From Tuwongella immobilis (GTDB lineage Bacteria; Planctomycetota; Planctomycetia; Gemmatales; Gemmataceae): a stretch of 64,000 bases of DNA. Where the stretch lies: the NCBI RefSeq assembly GCF_901538355.1, contig NZ_LR593887.1, positions 1,278,920 to 1,342,919 on the forward strand, given 5' to 3'. A model generated the notes under the pieces. It did not search any database and was not told where the DNA came from. It saw nothing but the letters and a program-made list of their open reading frames with translations. The position numbers and the translations under genes are program-made. Below are positions 46,476-54,608 of this stretch, one piece after another (position 1 is the first letter of the stretch; each line of letters starts with the position of its first letter).

Positions 46476-47303
46476 TTACCGCATGGGTTTGGAGGAGTGA
46501 TTGGCCGGGGTGGAAGAGTAGAGCGGATCTGGCGGCGGAATCAACGAGGTCGGCGTGCGTGGGAGCGCCGGCGGGGGAAGCGGCGATTCGTCGCGGTCCA
46601 ATGGTGGCGGCGGCATGAACGGCAGCCCATCGCGATCCTCCCGATCCAACAGCGGATCGCGCTTGCCTGGCGGGGCTTCCTCTTGCGGATTCGGCTTCAC
46701 CAGAACGACATTCGATTTGGCGGAATTGCCGGCCGCATCTCGGACTAATGTGCGGGCTTCCATTGGACGTTGCACTCCCGTCCAGGCAAACGAATCGCTC
46801 GCGTTGAATTTCTGCGGAATCTCGCTCCATTCCGATTGGCCAAGATAGCGACATTGCAGGGTGACTTTCAGCGGCCCATCCGAATCATCCCGAGCTTCCC
46901 ACATCACCATCGCTTTGCTCGGCGCGGAGTGCCGAAACTCCATGACGATGGACGGGGCATGCGTATCGACCCGAACCCGCATGCTGGCACGCAGTTCGGA
47001 GATTTTCGGATAGGTCTTTTCCGGCGTCACCACTTGAACGGCATAATCAAACGTGCCATCGTGCGGCACTTTCACTCGAAAATGGCGATCTTCCGCAGTT
47101 GCCGTCGCCACTTTGACCCACGGAAGATCGTGATGCGACATCCACAGCAGATATTTCGTCTTCGGGGATTGTTCCACGAGTTGTTGGAACGGCAAATGGA
47201 ATACACGGGTCTGGATGAATCGCGGGGTGAGCGCGGAGTCCTCGGCCACGACTCGTGGCGACATTCCCAATAGGATGAGCAATACCCACCAACCCGATTT
47301 CAT
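46476..47303 (-). CDS. Exported Ig-like protein, smaller paralogue
   Basis: 275 residues with signal peptide (MKSGWWVLLILLGMSPRVVA) behind GAAGGGG. The middle has the same unit as the neighbour: RVRVDTHAPSIVMEF, MWEARDDSDGPLKVTLQCRYLGQSEWSEIP, LVRDAAGNSAKSN. The C-terminal 70 residues are Pro/Arg/Asp-rich and probably disordered. It lies 243 bases upstream of the larger paralogue on the same strand, so the pair arose by duplication and may be co-transcribed. No catalytic motif is visible. Confidence 0.78.
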   Translation of the reverse strand: MKSGWWVLLILLGMSPRVVAEDSALTPRFIQTRVFHLPFQQLVEQSPKTKYLLWMSHHDLPWVKVATATAEDRHFRVKVPHDGTFDYAVQVVTPEKTYPKISELRASMRVRVDTHAPSIVMEFRHSAPSKAMVMWEARDDSDGPLKVTLQCRYLGQSEWSEIPQKFNASDSFAWTGVQRPMEARTLVRDAAGNSAKSNVVLVKPNPQEEAPPGKRDPLLDREDRDGLPFMPPPPLDRDESPLPPPALPRTPTSLIPPPDPLYSSTPANHSSKPMR

Positions 47304-47446
47304 GGCAACCCCTTCGTTGTGGTGCGGCAGAATTGTCGGCTGATTCTTGGACGCTATCTTCAGATTCGACGGGGGGCGGAACTTGCTCGATTGGAAGGGG
47401 GAATTGATCGCGAAAAGCGTGAGACGAATGGATGATTCTACCGGTT

Positions 47447-48307
47447 TTAACTGTCCACACGAACGCCGCGATTGCGGAGCCGTTCCAGGACCGACATGCC
47501 AATCTGACGTAAGCCGTTGTCCCGCAGGTACAATTCTCGCAATCGCGGCAAATACGAGGAGACGCTGAACGCGATTGCGCCCACGTCGCCGATGGCGTTA
47601 TTGCTCAGTCGCAGCCATTCGAGTCGTTGCAATCGCGGGGATCGAGTCAGGGCCACCGCGCCGCTCGCCCCCAGCGCGTTATCCTTGAAGTCCAGTCGGA
47701 TGAGATGATCGGCCAACGGCGAATGGGCAATGAGCCGAGCGGCGGCACCCGTGAGCAGATTCCGGCAGAGCACCCATTCGGTCAGGCGCGGTCGGGTCGG
47801 CGATGCCAGCCAGCGCTCGATGCCACGATCGGTGATGCCGTTATCGGTAATGTCCAACCCGTCCAAATAACTCAGACTTTCCAGTTGGCCCAATCGCTGC
47901 AAGCCATCGTCGGCCAATCCCGATGTTTCGCACGCCAGGAAGAGTAATTGGGTGGCCTCGCCGATCTCCGCGATTTGTTCCAACTGGGGCAGTTCGAGTT
48001 TTCCGCAGATGCGCAGGGCCGACAGCCACGGGGTATGCGGTAAGTAGACGACGCCGCGGGTGATCTGAATCCCCAGCCAGCCCGAACGACAGATATTGAA
48101 CGGTGTCCAACGGGTTTGAACCGATTGCGGAAATGGCATCCACGCGCGGCTGCTCAACGAGAGCCGCATGAGTGCCGCCACCTCGGACTCGCCTTGTTCT
48201 TCCAACCAATCGGCGAGGATCAGTCGAATGTCCGGGGACGTGGACAGTCGCTTCGCTTCGGCAAGCAGCGCAAGTCCCACGGGCGATTGGAGGCATGCGG
48301 GGGGCAT
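47447..48307 (-). CDS. Leucine-rich-repeat protein with N-terminal TIGR02996-type domain
   Basis: 286 residues. Residues 1-55 fit the repeat-companion domain described from Gemmata (LIRLILADWLEEQGESEVAALMRL). The rest is LRR: LEQIAEIGEATQLLFLACETSGLADDGLQRLG, LSYLDGLDITDNGITDRG, LIRLDFKDNALGASGAVAL, LEWLRLSNNAIGDVGAI, LRELYLRDNGLRQIG. Such repeats usually bind proteins. Start 48307 behind GGGAG. No signal peptide, so intracellular. Confidence 0.88.
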   Translation of the reverse strand: MPPACLQSPVGLALLAEAKRLSTSPDIRLILADWLEEQGESEVAALMRLSLSSRAWMPFPQSVQTRWTPFNICRSGWLGIQITRGVVYLPHTPWLSALRICGKLELPQLEQIAEIGEATQLLFLACETSGLADDGLQRLGQLESLSYLDGLDITDNGITDRGIERWLASPTRPRLTEWVLCRNLLTGAAARLIAHSPLADHLIRLDFKDNALGASGAVALTRSPRLQRLEWLRLSNNAIGDVGAIAFSVSSYLPRLRELYLRDNGLRQIGMSVLERLRNRGVRVDS

Positions 48308-48434
48308 GGTGCCGACTCCCAGAGGACGGGGAATATCGGTGCTTCGGTCATCGTATCATTTTCGCTTGCAAAAGGCGAGAGGAATTCCGATGCCCGCTAA
48401 TTGGTCGAATGATTGTGAAGTACCGATATCTCAA

Positions 48435-49397
48435 TCACTTCGGGGGGCTGGGCGGAGTGTCGTTGCGGATCAGCTCCAAGGTGGGCGGCGGTTCGATCCC
48501 ATCAAGCCGGTGATCGGTCCACGATTGTGGCGCCTCAATCGGTTCGATGTGGATGGTGATTTGCAATCGGGGCAGGGCCGTTTGCAGGGCGGCTTCGATC
48601 TTCTCGGATAAATCGTGGGCCGAATCGACGGACAGCGCGCCGGGCACCAGCAGGTGAAAATCGCAGAATCGGTCCCGTCCCGCTTGTCGGGTGCGCAGGG
48701 CGTGGAATGTGGTGCCAGGGGAGAGGGTGGCTTCAATCACTTGGCGAATGGTGGCGACATCCGCCGGCGGCAAGGCGTGATCCATCAGCCCATCGAACGA
48801 GCGACGAATCAATTGGATGCCCGTTTGGATAATCAGTCCGGCCACACCCAACGCCAGCAGCGAATCGAACACCACCCACCCCGTCAGCCAGACGAGGCCG
48901 ACCCCCAGCACGACTGCGATGGAGGATCGCACATCGGTCAGCAGATGCTCGCCATCCGCTTCCAACACAATGGAATGCTGCTCGCGGCCAACACGCATCA
49001 AGTGCCGACCGACCCACCAATTGATCAGCGATGCCAGGCCGGCGAGTAGCGTCCCAAGTCCCAATGTCTGAAGGGGTTGTGGTGTAATGAGTCGCTGGAC
49101 GGCGTAGCCTCCGATGCCCAGTCCGGCCAGAATAATCAGCACGCCTTCCAGTCCGCTGGAAAAATAGGCGATTTTCTCGTGGCCGTAGGTGTGGGTGGAA
49201 TCGACAGGGCGAGCGGCGTAGGCGAGTGTCAGAAACGCCGTCACCGCGGCGACGAGATTGACCCCCGATTCGAGCGCATCGGAAAGAAACCCCACCGAGC
49301 CGGTGAAGAAATACGCCAGCGATTTGAGCAACATGGTCAGGATTGCGGCGGCGATGGAGAGCCGAATGGCTCGCTGCAACGGATCGTGCGATGCCAT
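48435..49397 (-). CDS. Cation diffusion facilitator (CDF) metal transporter
   Basis: 320 residues, six membrane spans, exporting Zn2+ or other divalent metals by proton antiport. Key blocks: SVGFLSDALESGVNLVAAV (D and E metal ligands), YGHEKIAYFSSGLEG, ADGEHLLTDVRSSIAVV (second metal-ligand helix) and a C-terminal cytoplasmic domain (FHALRTRQAGRDRFCDFHLLV, LQITIHIEP). The first metal-site helix reads D-A-L-E-S rather than the usual D-x-x-H/D pattern, so metal preference is unclear. Start 49397 follows GGGGAGAG. Confidence 0.91.
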   Translation of the reverse strand: MASHDPLQRAIRLSIAAAILTMLLKSLAYFFTGSVGFLSDALESGVNLVAAVTAFLTLAYAARPVDSTHTYGHEKIAYFSSGLEGVLIILAGLGIGGYAVQRLITPQPLQTLGLGTLLAGLASLINWWVGRHLMRVGREQHSIVLEADGEHLLTDVRSSIAVVLGVGLVWLTGWVVFDSLLALGVAGLIIQTGIQLIRRSFDGLMDHALPPADVATIRQVIEATLSPGTTFHALRTRQAGRDRFCDFHLLVPGALSVDSAHDLSEKIEAALQTALPRLQITIHIEPIEAPQSWTDHRLDGIEPPPTLELIRNDTPPSPPK

Positions 49398-49450
49398 GGC
49401 GCAAAACTCTCCCCGCGAATGCAATCGGGAAATGCAGATGGAGTCGAAGG

Positions 49451-49972
49451 TTACGGCGATTCGCTTGCCGATTCATGGGCGACCGGCACCAACGCGATGA
49501 GCCATTTTCGCAACAAGCGGGTCAGTTCCTCGGCTTCGCCCGCTTCCCAATTGGGGAGCGATTCCGCCGCCTCGTGAAAACGGGCTTCCGTTGCTTGGTC
49601 AATTTTCGCACGTCCCAGCTCGGTAAGCAACACCAACACCCCGCGGCGATCATCCGGCGTGGCTTGGCGTTGAATCAGCCCCGCTTCCTCAAGTCGATCC
49701 AAGCGATTGGTCATCCCGCCCGAAGATAGCATGACACTTCGCATGAGTTGCGTGGGAGTCAGGCCGCCCTCGGTGCTGTGGCGTCGCAGCGTGGCGAGGA
49801 TGTCGAACGTGCCCAGGGTCAACCCGCATTCGGCAAGCACCTGATTGACGCGCTTCTCCAAATGCTGAGCCAGCACGAAGATGCGTCCGACCAGATGCAG
49901 GGCGGAGCCATCCAAATCGGGGCGAGCCGATTGCCAATCGGCCATCAGATGATCGACTTGATCGTGTTCCAT
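49451..49972 (-). CDS. MarR-family transcriptional regulator
   Basis: 173-residue dimeric winged-helix repressor: LGTFDILATLRRHS, TPTQLMRSVMLSSGGMTNRLDRLEEAGLI (recognition helix) and a wing with PDDRRGVLVLLTELGRA. Start 49972. A -35/-10 pair on the minus strand ends six bases before the ATG, suggesting a leaderless message. It is divergent from ilvC and likely controls itself and ilvC through the palindrome at 50002. The ligand is unknown. Confidence 0.9.
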   Translation of the reverse strand: MEHDQVDHLMADWQSARPDLDGSALHLVGRIFVLAQHLEKRVNQVLAECGLTLGTFDILATLRRHSTEGGLTPTQLMRSVMLSSGGMTNRLDRLEEAGLIQRQATPDDRRGVLVLLTELGRAKIDQATEARFHEAAESLPNWEAGEAEELTRLLRKWLIALVPVAHESASESP

Positions 49973-49978
49973 GTCGAA

Positions 49979-50006
49979 ATCTTAGCCTGAAGAATCTTGC
50001 GGTCAA
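49979..50006 (-). promoter_or_regulatory. Candidate marR promoter, leaderless start
   Basis: Minus-strand TTGACC (complement of 50001-50006) and TAAGAT (complement of 49979-49984) are separated by 16 bases. The -10 ends six bases from the marR ATG (49972). Confidence 0.55.
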
Positions 50007-50016
50007 GTATCTTGAC
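50002..50016. promoter_or_regulatory. Palindrome GTCAAGTATCTTGAC, likely MarR operator
   Basis: Perfect 6+3+6 dyad between marR and ilvC. The GTCAAG half overlaps the marR -35, and the CTTGAC half overlaps a TTGACA (50012-50017) that could be the ilvC -35, with TACCTT at 50035 as a weak -10. Confidence 0.65.
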
Positions 50017-50092
50017 AGTGAGAATTCTGCCGGATACCTTAATGACAGCAATGGCGATCTTGCGGAGCAACCCAAGCGAAAGGCACTCTCCC

Positions 50093-51151
50093 ATGCGTGA
50101 GATTCGGATCGGCTCGACGGTGGAAGTCGCGGTGGAACGGTCGGACTATCCGCCCGAGAAAATTCAGCAAATTCTGGCGAACGAAACCGTCGCCGTGTTG
50201 GGCTATGGCGTGCAAGGCCGTGGCCAATCGCTGAACATGCGGGACAACGGCGTCAAGGTGATCGTCGGCCAACGCAAGGGTGGCAAGGCGTATGACTTGG
50301 CCGTTGGCGATGGCTGGGTGCCGGGCGAAACCCTGCTGGATCCGGAAGAAGCCGCCGCCAAGGGCACGATCATCCAGTATCTGCTCTCCGACGCGGGCCA
50401 AAAGGAAATGTGGCCCAAGATCAAGCCGCATCTGACCGCGGGCAAGGCGCTGTATTTCTCGCACGGCTTCTCGATCGTCTTCGCCGATCAAACGCACGTC
50501 ATTCCGCCTGCCGATATCGACGTGATTCTCTGCGCCCCCAAGGGATCGGGCACCACGGTGCGTCGGTTGTTCCTGGAAGGTCGCGGCATCAACTCCAGCT
50601 TCGCCATCCATCAAGATGCCACTGGCCGCGCCCGCGAACGCTGCCTAGCGTTGGGCGTCGCCATCGGATCGGGCTACCTGTTTGAAACCACCTTCCGCAA
50701 GGAAGTGGTCTCCGACTTGACCGGCGAACGCGGCGTGCTGATGGGCGCCATCTACGGATTGTGGCTGGCCCAATACGAAGTGCTCCGCGAACATGGCCAT
50801 AGCCCCTCCGAAGCGTTCAACGAAACCGTCGAAGAAGCGACGCAATCGCTGTATCCGCTGATCGCCGAAAAGGGCATGGATTGGATGTACGCCAACTGCT
50901 CGACGACCGCTCAACGCGGCGCGCTCGACTGGTTCAAGAAGTTCGCCGCCGCGTCCAAGCCGGTGTTCGAAGAGTTGTACGAATCGGTTGCCAACGGCAC
51001 GGAAACCCGCCGCACGTTGGAAGCCAACAGCCGACCGGACTACCGGGAAACGCTGGAAAAGGAACTGAAGGAAATCGCCGATAGCGAAATGTGGCAAGCC
51101 GGCATCCAAGTCCGTGCCCTTCGCCCCGAGCGCCAAGGCAAGGCCGACTAA
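50093..51151 (+). CDS. ilvC: Ketol-acid reductoisomerase
   Basis: 352-residue cytoplasmic enzyme of branched-chain amino acid synthesis that isomerises and reduces acetolactate or acetohydroxybutyrate. The Rossmann motif VLGYGVQGRGQSLNMRD, catalytic-region LCAPKGSGTTVRRLF, GSGYLFETTFRKEVVSDLTGERGVLMG (metal-binding D and E) and the C-terminal knotted part TVEEATQSLYPLIAEKGMDW are present. Start ATG at 50093 behind AAAGGC; the upstream frame is leader. Located without ilvB/ilvN, next to marR. A cluster of hairpins follows its stop. Confidence 0.95.
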   Translation: MREIRIGSTVEVAVERSDYPPEKIQQILANETVAVLGYGVQGRGQSLNMRDNGVKVIVGQRKGGKAYDLAVGDGWVPGETLLDPEEAAAKGTIIQYLLSDAGQKEMWPKIKPHLTAGKALYFSHGFSIVFADQTHVIPPADIDVILCAPKGSGTTVRRLFLEGRGINSSFAIHQDATGRARERCLALGVAIGSGYLFETTFRKEVVSDLTGERGVLMGAIYGLWLAQYEVLREHGHSPSEAFNETVEEATQSLYPLIAEKGMDWMYANCSTTAQRGALDWFKKFAAASKPVFEELYESVANGTETRRTLEANSRPDYRETLEKELKEIADSEMWQAGIQVRALRPERQGKAD

Positions 51152-51152
51152 G

Positions 51153-51290
51153 CCCATCGGGGAATTCCACCCCGTGGGATGACTCGGATTCGATCGAGTC
51201 AATCAGAAACCCGCCGCATGATGGGCGACCGCCGACCGGAAATGCTCCGGCCCGGCAGTCCCCCGATCACGCGGCGGGTTTGTGTTTTCG
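51153..51290 (+). terminator. Three consecutive hairpins after ilvC
   Basis: Hairpin 1: 51153-51178 (CCCA-CGGGG with CCCCG-TGGG, one bulge). Hairpin 2: TGACTCG/CGAGTCA, 51180-51201. Hairpin 3: AACCCGCCGC (51208-51217) with GCGGCGGGTT (51271-51280), closing a 53-base structured insert, then TGTGTTTT. The last is the likely terminator. Confidence 0.65.
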
Positions 51291-51340
51291 ACGCAATGTT
51301 CCCTGGCGGAATCCAACCCGTGTTGGGGCGGATTCGCCGC

Positions 51341-52474
51341 TCAATTCGCAACCGGCTGCGTGAGAATGTAGCCCCGCAGTTTCCCCGCCGCGACGAGCCG
51401 ATTATGCCACGGCGTCACCAGGGGCGATTCCAGCGCATCATCCGGCACCACCAGATAAATCGCATCGCTTCGCGGGGCCCAATCCAACACCGCATCCAAT
51501 GGCGAATCGACAAGCAGCCAGTCATACCGACGGCCGAGCGGTTCATGAATCGTCGCAAACGCATCCGCCGGTGTGCTGGTCGTGAATCGGCCCGTGGGCA
51601 GCAGATGCAAGTGCGGTTGCAGCGTGGGATGCAGCGACCAGTTGAACGGCAGCGATTGGCCGATGAGGTCCGCCAGCCCTGGCTCGGTCGCGCAGCCCAG
51701 TGCGGCCGCCAACGCGGGATTCTGCGTGTGCCCTTCGATGGCCAGCACCCGTTGCGGGGAGCGGGCCAGCGCCACGGCCAGATTCATTAGCACGCTGGAG
51801 GTGCCGCAGCCACGCATTGGCGAGGCAAATACCACCGTGCGGGGTGAGTGCATGCCGAGTTGCTGTTCGATTTCTCGAGACAGCGCGACATATTCCCGGC
51901 TAATCGCGTGATCCGGCTCGTGATACGTCACCACCTGCGGCGAAATGCCAATCTCGCGAGTGGGCTGACGGCGCAGATGCTCCGGTAACGCGCGAAAGCG
52001 GATGGTGAACAGCTTTCGCATGGGCAAAGTCGGTCGCTCGGTCGGCTCGCCCCGACTTTTGATTGCCATAGCAGGCAGAGTCGGCAGCAGTGTCGGCAAA
52101 CCGTGTTTCGCGTTCATCGCAACGGGCGACGAAATCGGGGCCGCAGCAGGAGCCGCAGCCGGAATCGGGGCGATCGGCGCAACTGGCTTGCTGATCGGCA
52201 TCATCGATGGCGGCAGATGGAAGATGGTCCCACCGGTGGATGCGGAGCCGATTTCGATATACGGCACATCGTCTTCCTCACGTTTGGGCGTGGGAAGTGT
52301 GCTGGGGGTGGCTTCGCGTGATGGCGGCGGCGTGGCCGGCGTCAGCGGTGGCTCACCCTTGGCGATGCCGTGCAGGATTGCGGTGCGGGGCTCCCGACTG
52401 CGCCCCGTCACGGGGGCGCTTCCCACGCTGGGCAATTCACGCGAGCGATTGAGGCTGTCAAAAATCCGTCCCAT
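51341..52474 (-). CDS. BY-kinase/CpsD-like ATPase-fold protein with degenerate P-loop
   Basis: 377 residues. The N-terminal 150 are Pro/Ala-rich and disordered, with IEIGS at 73-77. The C-terminal part has the fold of polysaccharide-linked tyrosine kinases: TVVFASPMRGCGTSSVLMNLAVAL in the Walker A position, but GCGTSS (222-227) lacks the lysine; VLAIEGHTQNP in the second Walker (A') place, without the usual Asp; and YDWLLVDSPL as Walker B. No tyrosine cluster ends the protein. It is probably a non-catalytic or altered relative. It lies 28 bases downstream of the ExeA-like gene, so they are co-transcribed. AGGAG precedes the start at 52474. Confidence 0.8.
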   Translation of the reverse strand: MGRIFDSLNRSRELPSVGSAPVTGRSREPRTAILHGIAKGEPPLTPATPPPSREATPSTLPTPKREEDDVPYIEIGSASTGGTIFHLPPSMMPISKPVAPIAPIPAAAPAAAPISSPVAMNAKHGLPTLLPTLPAMAIKSRGEPTERPTLPMRKLFTIRFRALPEHLRRQPTREIGISPQVVTYHEPDHAISREYVALSREIEQQLGMHSPRTVVFASPMRGCGTSSVLMNLAVALARSPQRVLAIEGHTQNPALAAALGCATEPGLADLIGQSLPFNWSLHPTLQPHLHLLPTGRFTTSTPADAFATIHEPLGRRYDWLLVDSPLDAVLDWAPRSDAIYLVVPDDALESPLVTPWHNRLVAAGKLRGYILTQPVAN

Positions 52475-52502
52475 TTCGCAACTCCTGGCCGAGGGGGGAA
52501 AA

Positions 52503-53477
52503 TCAGGCTGCCGAGCGTTTTTTGCGGCGCGTTGTGACCGGTGCCGGGGCCACTTCCACGCTGACTGACCCGGGGGCGTGAATCGACGGTGAATCGCTAC
52601 CAATTTCAATTGACGGAATTGGGGTGAGGTCGGCGGGAATGTCCAGCGATTCCTCGATGCTGGTTTCCGGTTGCAGGCCGAATCGGGCCAGCACTTCCAA
52701 TACCACCTCGGCATCCACGCAGCGGGTTTCGCATTCGATGGCCAATTTCAGGCAGGCGTACCCCAACTGATTGAGCAATCGCGGAAAGCCCCAGCTTTGT
52801 TGGGCCAAAAGCGTGAGCGCTTCGGGATCGAAGACCCGTTCCGGCCGTCCGCCTGCCGCCCGCACTTGATGCAGGAGATAATCGGCAGATTCTTGCGGAT
52901 CGAGGGCATCGAGCATGGCGCGGGCGGCGATTCGCTGATCGCAGGCGACCAATTCTGGTGCCCGTAAGGTCTCCAACAATTGCGGTTGGCCAATCAGCAC
53001 CACCTGAATGGCTTTGCCCGCGCGGCCGCTCAAATTGGTGAGCATCCGCAGTTCTTCCAGCAGCGTCGTGGGCAGCAGATGGGCTTCATCGCAGATGAGC
53101 AGCGTGCGGCCACCGGTGCGGAAATGCTCCAGGCAGTTTTCCATGAGGCTGAGTCGGCACTCTTGTTCGGTCAATCCCTGATACGGGAGTGCGAGATCGA
53201 ACAGCACCGATTGAAACAGATCGCGTGGCGTGGTGAGGTTGCCGTGCGTGAGAATCACCCCGCGGGCGACTCCTTCCAGCCGAGAGAGAAGCTGCAAGCC
53301 CACGAGCGTCTTGCCCGTGCCGGGCTGACCAATCAGCAGGGCCATCCCTTCATCGTCTTGGATCGCCTCGGTGAGGCTGGTCAGAGCGCGCTCGTGCGAT
53401 GTGGCCGGGTAGTAGGCTTCCAAATCCGGGGTGGGGCGAAACGGTCGGTGTGTCCAACCAAAATATTCCGTGACCAT
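52503..53477 (-). CDS. ExeA-like AAA ATPase
   Basis: 324 residues. MVTEYFGWTHRPFRPTPDLEAYYPA is the ExeA/GspA-type opening. Walker A GQPGTGKT at 50-57, Walker B LLICDEAH at 126-133, LLNQLGYACL later. A disordered tail carries IEIGS (290-294) and a basic end RRKKRSAA. Relatives sit in secretion (GspA) or exosortase/EPS loci; here it precedes the BY-kinase-like gene, as in XrtA-type exopolysaccharide clusters, but no glycosyltransferases are near. Start 53477 with GGGGGA upstream. Confidence 0.87.
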   Translation of the reverse strand: MVTEYFGWTHRPFRPTPDLEAYYPATSHERALTSLTEAIQDDEGMALLIGQPGTGKTLVGLQLLSRLEGVARGVILTHGNLTTPRDLFQSVLFDLALPYQGLTEQECRLSLMENCLEHFRTGGRTLLICDEAHLLPTTLLEELRMLTNLSGRAGKAIQVVLIGQPQLLETLRAPELVACDQRIAARAMLDALDPQESADYLLHQVRAAGGRPERVFDPEALTLLAQQSWGFPRLLNQLGYACLKLAIECETRCVDAEVVLEVLARFGLQPETSIEESLDIPADLTPIPSIEIGSDSPSIHAPGSVSVEVAPAPVTTRRKKRSAA

Positions 53478-53710
53478 TGTATGCCATCCCCCGAACGATT
53501 CGCGGAAACAGTGGAGATTCAATCCTTTCTCGGTTATCGTCTGGGAATCGAAGTGACTTGAGCGGATCATCCGATCCTGCAAAATGTACCGATTGTGCAG
53601 ATTTTACCGGGAATGGCATCGGAGTTTCGGCTTGCTCTGCGGTGAAAAGACCGTATAAGAGAGGACGCCACACGAACGGCACCACCATTCACGCATGGAG
53701 GCGGCGTAAG

Positions 53711-54502
53711 ATGAGCAGGACGCTCTCTTTGACAGCGCAACGGATTTCATTGGCTCAACAACGGCTCGATCTTGGTCGGGCATCGGATGCTCGAACGATC
53801 CTGGAAGCTGTGCTGACCCTGCCGGAATTGCCCCGTGACGAAGCCGCTTTGGCGCATCGTCTGCTGGGCCAAATCTATCAGACTCTTCGCCGCGAAGCCT
53901 TGGCCCGCAAGCACTTCCGCGAATCCCTGCGATGCGATGACTCGGATTTTGACACCCGCTTGGCCTGGGTGGCCTCGCTGGAACGCGATCGCCGGATCGA
54001 TCGTTCTCGCGTGCAACGGATGTATCGCCGCTTGCTGAAGCGATCGACCCGAAGTGCTGCTGCCTGGGCGGGTTACGGCCGAACGGCACTGCAACGAGGC
54101 GAGGATGCTCGCGGAGTTCGGGCGCTGCGCAAGGCCGTCTATCTGGCTCCGGAATCGCTCGAATATGTGGCCGATCTTGCGGATGCGCTCGTCGGCATGC
54201 GTCGGTTCGAATCCGCTCGCAAAGTCGTGATGGCAGCCCGATTCCGATTCCGCGATTCGGTCGCCGTTCAACGCATTTGGAACGATTTCTGCTTCGATGA
54301 GGCTCGCGCGAAACAGCGCACGCAAGCCGAACGCCAACTCCCCGAACTAGAACCGATCATTCTGCCGTTCCTGCGATTGGAAACCGGCACCTCCACGGCA
54401 TTGCCCGGTGGCGGCATCCTGCGGGTGGATCGAGCCTCGCAATCGTTGCCGCATTTGGCCAAACTGCGGGCCTTCCGCCGCGGACCGAATCGCCTGGCGT
54501 GA
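53711..54502 (+). CDS. Tetratricopeptide-like repeat protein
   Basis: 263 residues of helical repeats: QRLDLGRASDARTILEAVL, LLGQIYQTLRREALARKHFRESL, GYGRTALQRGEDARGVRALRKAVYLAPESLEYVADLADAL. These fit TPR spacing (A-x-x-x-L/Y-x-x...). The C-terminal 60 residues are Pro/Gly-rich. No signal peptide. Start at 53711 follows GGAGG. It is divergent from the ExeA-like gene; a link is possible but unproven. Confidence 0.82.
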   Translation: MSRTLSLTAQRISLAQQRLDLGRASDARTILEAVLTLPELPRDEAALAHRLLGQIYQTLRREALARKHFRESLRCDDSDFDTRLAWVASLERDRRIDRSRVQRMYRRLLKRSTRSAAAWAGYGRTALQRGEDARGVRALRKAVYLAPESLEYVADLADALVGMRRFESARKVVMAARFRFRDSVAVQRIWNDFCFDEARAKQRTQAERQLPELEPIILPFLRLETGTSTALPGGGILRVDRASQSLPHLAKLRAFRRGPNRLA

Positions 54503-54533
54503 GTTCGCCCAACCGCAACTACGAAAACGACCC

Positions 54534-54566
54534 AACCGCCTGGAGCATGCCTTGCCCCAGGCGGTT
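54534..54566. terminator. Hairpin between convergent TPR and DUF1080 genes
   Basis: AACCGCCTGG (54534-54543) pairs with CCAGGCGGTT (54557-54566), loop 13 bases. On the plus strand GTTGTTCG follows; on the minus strand a CGTTTTCG stretch comes after. Confidence 0.7.
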
Positions 54567-54608
54567 GTTGTTCGTGAAGCGGAATCGGATGGCCGAAGTC
54601 GCTGCGAA

